From Maniola hyperantus (taxonomy: Eukaryota; Arthropoda; Insecta; Lepidoptera; Nymphalidae): a stretch of 64,000 nucleotides of DNA. The stretch is from NCBI RefSeq assembly GCF_902806685.2, contig NC_048543.1, positions 5,932,106 to 5,996,105 of the forward strand. The letters run 5' to 3'. Below the pieces are notes generated by a model. It was given only the letters and a program-made list of their open reading frames with translations. It was not told where the DNA came from and ran no database searches. The translations under genes and the position numbers were made by a program. Positions 55,847 to 64,000 of this stretch are shown here, piece by piece. The first letter of the stretch is position 1. Every line of letters begins with the position of its first letter.

Positions 55847-56665
55847 AGTCTTCCGCCTTCCTCATCCACCCGCTCCCCGCCACGTTCTTTAGGTCATCGA
55901 TCCAGCAGGCTGGTTCTGCGACAGACTTGACCTGTCCATTGCCACTTCAGCTTGCTAATCCTTTGAGCTATGTCGGTCGCTTGTTCTTCTGCGGTAAGTT
56001 AGCTTTCATACAATTACAGCTCGTTCACATTTCATACATACATTTGTCTTTGACGATTCGTTACGTGTTTAAAATCCCGTGGGAATCATTGGTTTTCCGG
56101 GATGAAAAGTAGCCTTTGTAACTCTCCAGTCTCCAGGTCTTTAACTATAACAAACAAACAAACACACTTTCGTATTTATAATATGAGTAGTGATTCTCTG
56201 CACTGATTTAGTGGTGTACAATAAAAAAAAAATAAAAAAAAAATACAAAAACCGACTTCAATAACCACAAACACTAAAAAGTAAAAAATAATTCAATTTA
56301 TTATCCAATATAATTATGTAAGAGTTATTGTAGTTCTATAGTAATATTTTTGGAGCCCTGGAGAAAATTGACATAGGTAACTTTTTTCCCGGTAAATCAA
56401 AACTTTCCCACAGGATTTTTAAAAACCTAAATCCACGCGGACGAAATCGTGGGCACCACTAGTTTAACATAAGCTAATGTCAAAATGCTTTGTTTAATTA
56501 AGATTTCGAGTAAAGTATCTAAGTCAAATAAGAACAAGGTTTCCTTTCAGATCTCTGGAACTAATGGGGAACTGCTTCCGACAGCCGCGACACGCCGTAC
56601 TGGCGAAGGGCACAGCCTCCATTCTGTCGTATCTCAGAGACCGTATACCCACCAAGAACATGTAG
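46012..56665 (+). CDS. LRRC40: LRRC40, leucine-rich-repeat protein (11 exons)
   Basis: Exons: 46012-46174, 47419-47603, 48113-48316, 49099-49222, 49961-50130, 50969-51111, 51848-52030, 52630-52773, 53423-53611, 54364-54555, 56551-56665; all phases agree, 603 aa, matching the roughly 600 aa of vertebrate LRRC40. Seen: a short basic N-terminus, then about twenty leucine-rich repeats of the LxxLxLxxNxLxxLP type in two blocks (residues about 80-360 and 400-580). They are separated by a stretch around RYLRDRITEDVVSET, and a near copy, SYLRDRIP, sits at the C-terminus. There is no signal peptide or membrane span, so the protein is expected in the cytoplasm or nucleus. LRRC40 is conserved across animals, but its role is poorly defined. 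Repeats fill several introns. Exon 7 has a decayed partial copy just downstream. The donor after exon 7 (gtatgg) is weaker than the others. Confidence 0.9.
46794..46962 (+). repeat. Family A element in LRRC40 intron 1
   Basis: 'tatgcccacaactttgtccgcaacc', 'aaacccctattttacccccttaggggttga' and a terminal (cagt)n tract ending 'tatatatttaga'. Confidence 0.65.
47049..47284 (-). repeat. Family B element in LRRC40 intron 1
   Basis: 'agctgatgcccgcgactttgtccgcgtgg' at the left, a (gaca)n tract (47220-47255), and 'tttgcatttataatattagtatgg' at the right. Confidence 0.7.
48358..48660 (+). repeat. Decayed tRNA-headed SINE in LRRC40 intron 3
   Basis: 'gcggtgatagcctaggtttaaaggtcgacc' and 'gggtttgattccaggcac' are damaged A and B boxes; the body contains 'gaaggaaaacatcgtaacgg' and 'gagagttctgcataatg'. 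Confidence 0.65.
51255..51472 (+). repeat. Family B element in LRRC40 intron 6
   Basis: 'attataaatgcgaaagtgtgtttgtttgtgg' head with a (gtttg)n microsatellite; ends 'cgtggacgaagtcgcgggcatcagctag'. Confidence 0.7.
52046..52137 (+). pseudogene. Decayed partial copy of LRRC40 exon 7
   Basis: Starting 16 bp after the exon 7 donor, this block repeats the exon 7 acceptor and first ~90 bp: 'gattgttaag|gttaccgcggaacc' against 'gattgtttag|attaccgcggaacc', then 'agggctca.gtcg.agctgcagagcat' and 'ctgtcgttc'. The acceptor, small deletions and a stop at 'tctaa' make it non-functional. It reads as a tandem duplication within the gene. Confidence 0.8.
52362..52612 (+). repeat. 'gggttccgta'-related repeat in LRRC40 intron 7
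   Basis: 'tggtcccgtaccaagggtgccaacgggaccctattg', (gtcc)n, and 'cgagtccaactcgcacttgaccgatttttt' at the end. Confidence 0.55.
52990..53200 (-). repeat. Family B element in LRRC40 intron 8
   Basis: 'gatgatgcccgtgacttcgtccctgtag' at the left and 'acatttataataatattaggatta' at the right. Just left (52795-52965) is an inverted SINE fragment with 'tttcctcgcgatgttttccttcaccg'. Confidence 0.6.
53643..53960. repeat. Family B fragment followed by SINE fragment in LRRC40 intron 9
   Basis: 53643-53770 is a family B head ('agctgatgcccgtgacttcgtccgcgtgg'). 53890-53950 is an inverted SINE piece ('ctaccatgctggccaagtgcggat'). Confidence 0.6.
54568..54770 (+). mobile_element. RTE LINE 3' tail in LRRC40 intron 10
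   Basis: Encodes LEWRPRT.KRSLGRPP and a YVQRW-like end, then (gatgat)n; same family as 31601-32045, degraded by indels. Confidence 0.75.
54847..55846 (+). mobile_element. Jockey/I-type LINE, 5'-truncated, with poly-A tail
   Basis: An open frame of 305 codons (to the stop at 55764) covers the reverse-transcriptase C-terminus: it begins just before the catalytic YADD box (CYADDST), continues with VSEWGAQNLVQFNPTKTQ and GILGVHIS, and has the thumb-like ARLYKAQVRP..EYCSHLW segment. A short 3' UTR (to about 55812) precedes a pure A run of roughly 33 bases (about 55814-55846). The frame is still open, so the insertion is young. It interrupts LRRC40 intron 10 in sense orientation. Confidence 0.85.
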
Positions 56666-57700
56666 AGCATACCTAAAGCTGGCTACTGATCTGTATCATT
56701 TGAACGTAATGTAACATATTACAAGCTATCGTCCTATATCTAAAATGTTATCGTCAAACAAAATTGAAATTCAGAAAAACTAATATTAAAAAAAAGTTTG
56801 CTATGGAGGACCAAACTAAAAACTAAAGTCCTTGGTCCTACGTGTAACATTTTTGTTTAAAAATATCAGCTTTTGGAAATCTCCACATCTTAAAAATGAT
56901 TTAATATTTTTTGCAAGTTCAGCTTTTTACTCAACTGCGCAAAAAGTGAGCGTAATGTTTTCATGAATGTAATGTATGTATGTATGTGAGCTTCTTTATT
57001 CCACCGTAAATTCAAAATGCCCTGAACAGATTTGGTTGTATGGAATATCGTTGTATCATATCCTTACATCATTCCGAATGACACGCTATAATTTTTTTTA
57101 AAGAAAAATCAATATGGCAGGGCAGTTTTTAATTTTTAATTTTTTTACTTGTTATTGTTAGACATTGCCTTATCTGCCAATCCGCCTATGGCCAGCGTGG
57201 TAGACTACGGCTAAACCCTTCTCATGCTGAGTGGAGACCTGTACTCAGTAGTGACCCGGCGATGGGTTGATGATGATGATGATGATTGTTAGATATATGG
57301 TGGAAGCAATGTGAGCCTATTGCAAACAGCCGCTCACCGCAAGCTTCGCGATGCTTTTTTAGCAGACCCTGTAACATAAACACGCTCGTTGCGAATGTTA
57401 CATTACCGTACAATTATAAATCAGTGGCCACCTTTACGCTTCGTACGACATTTGACAAATGACAATACATATCCGACATAATCATCTATTGTGTCAAATT
57501 ATTATGTAACGTTGCTGCGCTACTTAGATTTCTGAGATTATTGAAACGGCTGAAATTAATAATCTACAATTTTTCGATTTACTTAGCAACGTTGCTATTT
57601 CTCATAAAAACACACAGTTATTGACAAAATATTAGAAATAACAACTTTATAAATAACTTATATACAGATTACAAATAGGTTGATTATTGATTTCGGCCGG
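56666..57700 (+). other. LRRC40 3' flank
   Basis: No coding frame. ATTAAA at 56785-56790 is a weak poly-A signal for LRRC40; I see no canonical AATAAA close by. A SINE fragment with (gatgat)n is at 57170-57290. Confidence 0.4.
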
Positions 57701-59361
57701 ACGCTGAAATTTTTTTTTTATCATTCTGTCAATCCTTATAATATTACACTATCAATCTGAAGTCCAAGGACACATATTGATTTGATGGTTGAATTTACTT
57801 GTTTCCTTAGCTTCTTATTATCTTTTCTATTACCTGCAATGACCGCTCATGCTCCAGAACTATGTATAAAAATCATGTGAGTAATGGCCTAATTTTTACA
57901 TAAACTAAGCAAAATACGTTTCAAATTTAACGTTAAATTATTTTTTAGAACTCCTTCACATTCCCTCTAACAAAAAAAATAATAAGTTGCCAATTTTTAT
58001 TATTAAGTGTTGCCAGTTAGTTTTATATTTGGGATTCGGCGATTGCCATGCCAGAAATTTTTCTTTTAATTTCTATTCTTGCTAAGCCAAAGTTATTAAT
58101 ATAAAACCAAATCTTTCGATTTATGTACCTGATTACCACCGCTGATTCGTTATTTTCCATTGCGTGTTATATTTGTTTTTTTTAATTTTAATTGTTGATA
58201 TTTTGTTACCTGATTATTTATTGTTAAATTCGAATTTTCGAATAATTTAATTTATTTTGAACTTATACGGTATCTAATGAAAAATTATTTAGATATAATT
58301 ATTTTAAGTGAGTACATATTTAAATAAAAATATTTCGCAACGCATTATAGTATGCATTGCGTTGCATTTGTTGTAATTGCATTGTACCAATTATATTCGT
58401 TTTAGGTAGCAGTTGCCAGAATATTCCACTATTTTTTGAAATCTTATAATATAAAAACGTTTGATTGGGACATAAAAACATAAAATCATTATATACTAAT
58501 TTAAGTATGATTGTTTTATAGAATGAGTATTTTACTGCAAATCTTCGAAAGTGTTTTTAAACTCGTGAATTTTTAAAAAGAAACAATTGCTCAAGATGCA
58601 GTATTTTGTAGCAATTAAAGTTGCAAATAAAAGAAAGTCATCTTAAGTGCAATATATTATAATTTTAATTGGTTTAGGCTGATAATAATGCTATATCAAA
58701 TATTACGCTTAATGCGAACTTGATTATTTTAAATTCCCGAGGTTAATTTTATACATAACCTACAGGTTTTTTAGATGAACCACCAAAAAATCGAAAATAA
58801 ATTGATCATGAAAATTTAATAGGTAATATGCTGTTGAAAAAATATATTATTCAATGCGATTTGCATGTGTGTAATAAATGTATCTTAAAACTAATACATT
58901 CAGTATTGATAGATAGATGGAATATTTATTTTTCCTATATAAATTTTTTAATTTAAATCATAATATAAATTGATTGTTAAAAGTTTACATAATATACTTA
59001 ACACTTGCTAAATTACTCATTTGAAAGAATTAATGTTTTGTATATAAGTAAGTTGTGATATTATTGGTATTTAAATTTTAGAGTCCGGTTTAGTAATAGA
59101 GCAGGCTACGAGAATTTAATAATTTCGATTGGCTATAGGTATTATATGTGAGTATATATAGATTAATACTTAATTTATGTTGACATTTTGTGTAGCTAAT
59201 CTAATTTAAAGTAGCCTGTACTGTCCCAGTCCCACCACTGGCCAAAGATCTTAGTCCAATTTCTCCACAACTTCTCTGTGCCTTTTCAGGATTCCTAACT
59301 GTAAGATCAAATTTTTCACGCGTGCCTTCGTCACCGCGGTCTGCCACCGATCATCCGATCA

Positions 59362-59396
59362 TTCTGGATCATCAACGCCAGGTTGATGATCCAGAA
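59362..59396. repeat. Perfect 15 bp hairpin
   Basis: Left arm ttctggatcatcaac (59362-59376), loop gccag, right arm gttgatgatccagaa (59382-59396). Confidence 0.85.
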
Positions 59397-60738
59397 AGAA
59401 GCAGATTATGCTCTCAAGGTCATCTGGTATAGAACACACATGACCTGAGCTAGAAAATAAATAATAATTAGGTACCTACTCATTCATACATAAGCATTCT
59501 GTCACAAATGCCTGTAGTACTATGTGATTTATATTTATTTATATAAGCAATTATAGTATCTACTCATTGTAAGTACCTATTCGAGATTGGATTAATTCGT
59601 AGTTTTAGTAACGAACTGAAATTTTACCTGATTGGTATTTCCAAGTTTAAGTTTTGCGAACTCAAAAATAGTCCGTCACACAAAACACGACGCATCAAAA
59701 CGGACTCGAGCGTTCCTTCCGTTTGTTTCTTTGACACACCGAATGACAATCGTGAATAATTTAGAACGCCGCTCCTATTTTTTGGGTAATGGCTTGCGCA
59801 TCGAATTTGGACATACGAGTCTTGTATGTCAAGAGGAATAGGTACTGTGAAATAGCGAATAAAAGCACTAGAAGTTTGAATGTTACATGGGCACAAAAAG
59901 GTACTCGGACATAACTGACCCGCTTTGCGGACATGAACCAAAATAGTTTTAAATAATAGATAATATTGTAACCTGTATATATAAATATTTGATTCAAAAT
60001 CGATAGGGGGGAAAAAGTTATTAAACATTGAAAAGGGTATAAATTAATAGGTTTTTCTTTCATGGTACAAAAATTATTCGAATTTTTCATTATTCCCATG
60101 AGTGACCCACATCAACGTGACCTATGTCAGTGTAGATCAGAGCCGTATTTGAATACATACTGTTAATTTAGCTTGTGTCCACCGCCGCGCGTCCAGTTTC
60201 GCGCCCGCCCGCCGTAAAAGTGCCCGCATACATACCAACTTTTGTGCCCGTGTAACTATGAAACTACCTGTACATATATTTTTACGAAAGTTGATAAACC
60301 AAAGACCAAGTAAATTATTTGCAGAGTGTCTACTTTCATTGAGTTTGTTTTCTAGGTAGGTATGAATCGCGTTCCGAATACGATTAAAAAATTGGGAATT
60401 TATCAAGACGAAGAAACGTACGTTCTAATTAGTTAATATCTGTTTGCCTCGCCTATCTAGGAATTAAATAAAATGTACATTCTGAAATAGTACTAGTAAT
60501 AATGTCGCAACTTACTTAATTTTAAAAATACTATGTTCGTATTTATGCAATCCTCGCTTTGTTGAGAAAATGCTAGAAAATGTTACTAGAGATTTAAATC
60601 GTTAGATATGCGTTAATATATTTAATTTAAATTCGCAGAATTATGCCTCGTACAAATAGAAGGAGACGAAAGAAAACATTGCGATATTTCTGGGTCAGGG
60701 TATATCTAACAATTTAAATTTCAGAATATTACCATTGT

Positions 60739-60897
60739 GGCTAATTCCATTGTACACAATCTCTAAACTAAACTAAAATGTCACGCCTAAATCTATTGCT
60801 ATCCCTTTCATAATGTTGCTTGTGGAAAAGGATGGCACTAGATTTAGACCTGTTAATTTAGTTTAGTTTAGAGATTGTGTACAAGAGAATCGGCCCC
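60739..60897. repeat. MITE, 'ggggccgattctcttgtaca' family, copy 3
   Basis: The right end 'tgtacaagagaatcggcccc' is intact; the left end has diverged (ggctaattccattgtaca). The interior keeps 'tagtttagtttagag' and its inverse. Confidence 0.85.
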
Positions 60898-61724
60898 AAT
60901 GTTGCTATAATAATTAGGTACCTGAATATACCGCACAGCTTAGCCATTTAGCCTTAATTATCATGTATCTAAAGTACAGGTGTCACTTTTGCCATTAATA
61001 ATAATTTTCAGTGAGGGATAAATATATTATTATTTTAAAAGTTATAAGCGCACAATAAATAAAAAATCATTACATTTTTGAGTTTCCTTTTACAAATAAA
61101 AGTACTTACTCTAATATTATAAGGTCAGCAAAAATTAAAAAGGTAGGCAAGTGTGCCCCGTAAAAATAATTCGTTGAAGTTGTGAAGCTCTTGTTTCCAG
61201 AAAAGCATAATAAGAATCCTTAATTATATTTCAGGCAAAACTGAAAAAGTGTTACTTCACTCATCAGCCACCTGGGTAGAGCGTGAATTAATAGCAGAGA
61301 GTAATAGGGATATATGATTATTGATTAATAATATGTTTTTCTGGACACTCAGAACTACCGTTTTTCTTTTAATTTCGACATGGTCTGATTTTTCCTTCCT
61401 TTACTGAGTTAAAAAAACGTTCTTAAATAGGTAGCTAAAAGCTCATCGATTTGATTATTAAGTTTTCTATTATTCTATTACGGTTCACGAGATGTCAGCC
61501 CACTGACAGACAGCCATAGCGGAATCTTAGTAACAGGGTTCCGTTGGCACCCTTTGGGCACGAACCCTAAAAAGTGACTCTTGATATGCTGCACCGGACA
61601 TCCAAATTAGTGATGAGTAGGTCTTGTATTATTGTATTCAAATTGCTGTCCAAAATGGTGTAAGGAATTTTAATTTAAAACCAATGACGTGAATCATTGT
61701 TCAATTCTCTTCTGTTTTTTATTC

Positions 61725-62118
61725 GACTACGGGAGCACCGAGGGTTCCGTACTACAGTCGTATTGGTCGACATTTTGTACGATAAATCAAAAACTATTTA
61801 GCATAAAAATCTATTTTAGAATGTCTGTTATATGATACCCCACTTGATAGTATTATTGTACTTTGAATGTTGAAAATACTAATTATTTGTTCATGTTCAT
61901 TTTAATAACTTTTTTTCGTGATGTAACCATAAATTCACGGTTTTCGGAATTTTCCCCCTTACGTGTGCTATAAGACCTACCTGCCTGCCAAATTTCATGA
62001 TGCTAGGTCGACGGAAAGTACCCTCTAGGTTTCTTGACAGACATACAGACGGACAGACAGACAGACAGACAACGAAGTGATCCTATAAGGGATCTGTTTT
62101 CCTTTTGAAGTACGGAAC
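61725..62118 (-). repeat. 'gggttccgta' repeat, second long copy
   Basis: It shares with 32335-32707 the blocks 'gagggttccgta', 'cgacattttgtacgata', 'ctctaggtttcttgacagac', a (gacaga)n tract and 'ttttgaagtacggaac'. Confidence 0.65.
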
Positions 62119-62532
62119 AGCTTGTTGGCAGTTGTGTCTGTTTGTTGGTTGTTCTATTCACTCGTAATTGCCAAATACAATAGATTTTGATAAATGAGGG
62201 TATCTATCATGTACTCTTCGCCCATGGTCGTATATTTAAGAGTAGTGGGGTTTTAATTTTTGGAACTTAGCGCTTTTATTTATGTAAGAAGTAGATCGGT
62301 ACGAGTTCGAGTATGCTGTCTAATATTTTTAGATTTCACATTCTCTCTGTATAGAACTAGATTTTATAAGAATGGATGCAGCACATTGCATTTCTTATTA
62401 CGGGTATTGTTTAACAAATTCATTACAATTACATTACGTTGTTCTATTGTTAAGTTTCATTTTTTCTGTAAGAATTTATAATAAAAGAATATTAAATTGC
62501 AATCTTGTTTTTATAGGCATTATCTGTTGCAG

Positions 62533-62601
62533 TTAGCACGCGATTCCTGACGTTGTAGGTAGGGACCCATCTACGATTACTTACTCCTGGCCCTGGTTAA
62601 G
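62533..62601 (+). other. Possible non-coding (UTR) exon
   Basis: A 69 bp block lies between a good acceptor (atctgttgcag, ending 62532) and a good donor (aag|gtaagta at 62602). All three frames contain stops, so it could only be an untranslated exon of a gene to the right. Splice sites alone are weak evidence. Confidence 0.25.
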
Positions 62602-63106
62602 GTAAGTACAGTACTACCAACTTTTACATTATACGTCGATGTAAGTGCGCAGAAATTTTATTTTTGAATCTTAGCCATAATATCTAGCGTGCGTCCGTCT
62701 GCTATTTATTTATCTAATTATGAGCGAGATAGCATGAGTCTCTGTTATTCTTGTTTTTAAAATCTTAACGTCAAGCATTAAGCAATAATAATTAATATGT
62801 CTGTACTTTGTATTTCATTGGTTTACATTCGGTTTAGTGGGTGTTATGTTGCGCTTTTCTGCGCAAACGAATTTTGCCGATGCTATTTATAAAAGTGGTA
62901 GTAGATACTGTACCTATCTACTTTTTGATCAGCTCACATAAATCTATAGGACTCTTTAGTGGTATTATTACCAGTCCATGACAATACTCAATGTTATCGA
63001 ATTAACATAACAGATTGCCTTTGTAGGCCATAGCATAATGAGCCGAGCTGGCATGTAGGTAGCCGGCGAATCATAATAAACTACAAAGTAGGCAGGTAGC
63101 ATCGTT

Positions 63107-63570
63107 TTTAGGGTTCCGTAGTAAACAAGGAACCCTTATAGTTTCGCCATGTCCGTCCGCCTGTCCGTCCGTCCGTCCGTCCTCGGTTAATCTCGAGAGA
63201 CTATTAGTGCTAGAAATCTGTAATTTGGCATGGGTATAAATATTAATCACGCCGATAAAGTGGTGAAATAAAATTGTGATACATAAATATATTTTTTTAG
63301 GGTAGCTCCCCTACATGTAAAGTGGGGATGAATTTTTTTTTCTCGTCTACCCCATAGTGTGAGGTATCGTTGAATTTAAAATATGATGAAAATAAGTGGT
63401 CCCCCCCCCTCTATCAGACAAATGGTAGTATACAGGAACGTGAAAAAATTCACAGCAGTAGTATAATCAATTTTAAAGGAAAACTATCATGGCTAAGTAG
63501 GGTCCACAGGTTAAGGAGTATGACTATGGAACCCTACACTGCGCGTGGCCCACCACGCACTTGGCCGGTT
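63107..63570 (+). repeat. 'gggttccgta' repeat, third copy
   Basis: 'agggttccgtagtaaacaaggaaccctta', a (gtcc)n tract (63148-63182) and 'ccacgcacttggccggtttt' at the end. Confidence 0.6.
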
Positions 63571-64000
63571 TTACTACTAACTCAACTACCTCGTTTGCGT
63601 TATTCTAATGGTTAGCTTACTCGATTGATGATCCTGAGGACTCGGGTTAGAGCCCTGGGTCAGACCACAAAAGTTATTGGGTTTTTCAGTAGTAGCTCGA
63701 AGTTGGGAAATCGGCAATGTTACGCTCTCGTGTCTTGCCAAACCACGTATAAATCCATCGGATTAAGAGAGTGAGGGAGCAGAGGGTTGGTACACTCTAT
63801 TTTAGCGCACATACGTCTTGTGTAGGTACTATACCCAATCATCTAATTTATAATTTTAACAATTTTTTGTAAGTATATTTATGTTAGTTAGTGTAATTGG
63901 GCTTTATGGCCGTTCTAATTAAATAATAAATAAATAAATAAATCTCTTGCGTATTGTTGGCTGATCTCTATAGGTACTCTTTGTTGAGACTGGACGTCGT

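Larger units (their letters stand above)
57701..64000. other. AT-rich intergenic region, no supported gene
   Basis: Short frames occur on both strands but show neither splice support nor recognisable sequence. Contents: a hairpin (59362-59396), a GC-rich patch (60175-60240), a MITE (60739-60897), a small 'gggttccgt' fragment (61490-61572), two longer copies of that repeat (61725-62118, 63107-63570) and one possible non-coding exon (62533-62601). Confidence 0.5.

Noticed and set aside
59624..60028. 134-codon frame on the minus strand
   Set aside because: Cys/Ser-rich with no domain, no splice support and an equally open opposite strand; chance is likely.
60137..60406. 89-codon frame on the minus strand over a GC-rich patch
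   Set aside because: No start context, motif or splice support; the GC patch alone is not evidence of a gene.

Overview
The window looks like nuclear DNA of a moth or butterfly (Lepidoptera). It is AT-rich and made of multi-exon genes with GT-AG introns. Five insect-type proteins can be rebuilt by splicing. The non-coding space is filled with short repeats that I recognise as lepidopteran: 'gcgacttcgtccgcgtgg' elements, tRNA-headed SINEs, 'gggttccgta' elements, RTE-type and jockey-like LINE tails, and many foldback or MITE elements. All gene models were built by hand from reading frame, splice-site and intron-phase agreement.

Layout. (1) 1298-14153 (+): twelve exons of echinoid (ed), an immunoglobulin/FN3 adhesion receptor. 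It lacks only its first coding exon or exons and ends in the PDZ ligand EIIV. (2) 14154-21817: ed 3' UTR, then intergenic DNA with hairpins, palindromic MITEs and a SINE. (3) 21818-39834 (+): all ten coding exons of a cappuccino/FMN-family formin (capu), 1478 aa, from a possible N-myristoylation start (MGN) to the basic tail. Its 9.4 kb second intron holds an intact Ty1/copia retrotransposon with identical LTRs, flanked by an exact 241 bp direct repeat. (4) 40740-42066 (-): a two-exon gene resembling nucleolus and neural progenitor protein (NEPRO), convergent with capu. (5) 43573-44951 (-): a three-exon gene for a secreted cystine-knot hormone subunit, glycoprotein hormone beta 5 (GPB5). (6) 46012-56665 (+): eleven exons of LRRC40, 603 aa. 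A decayed partial copy of exon 7 lies in intron 7, and a jockey-like LINE with a long poly-A tail lies in intron 10. (7) 56666-64000: no protein gene that I can support, only repeats, hairpins and one possible non-coding exon.

The five genes do not form a pathway. The most notable linkage is ed next to capu; as I recall, both map to division 24 of chromosome arm 2L in Drosophila melanogaster, which would be conserved microsynteny. I found no clear new multi-gene system. The least explained items are a 151-codon orphan reading frame inside capu intron 2 (25962-26417), the exact 241 bp duplication bracketing the copia element, and several perfect or near-perfect hairpins.
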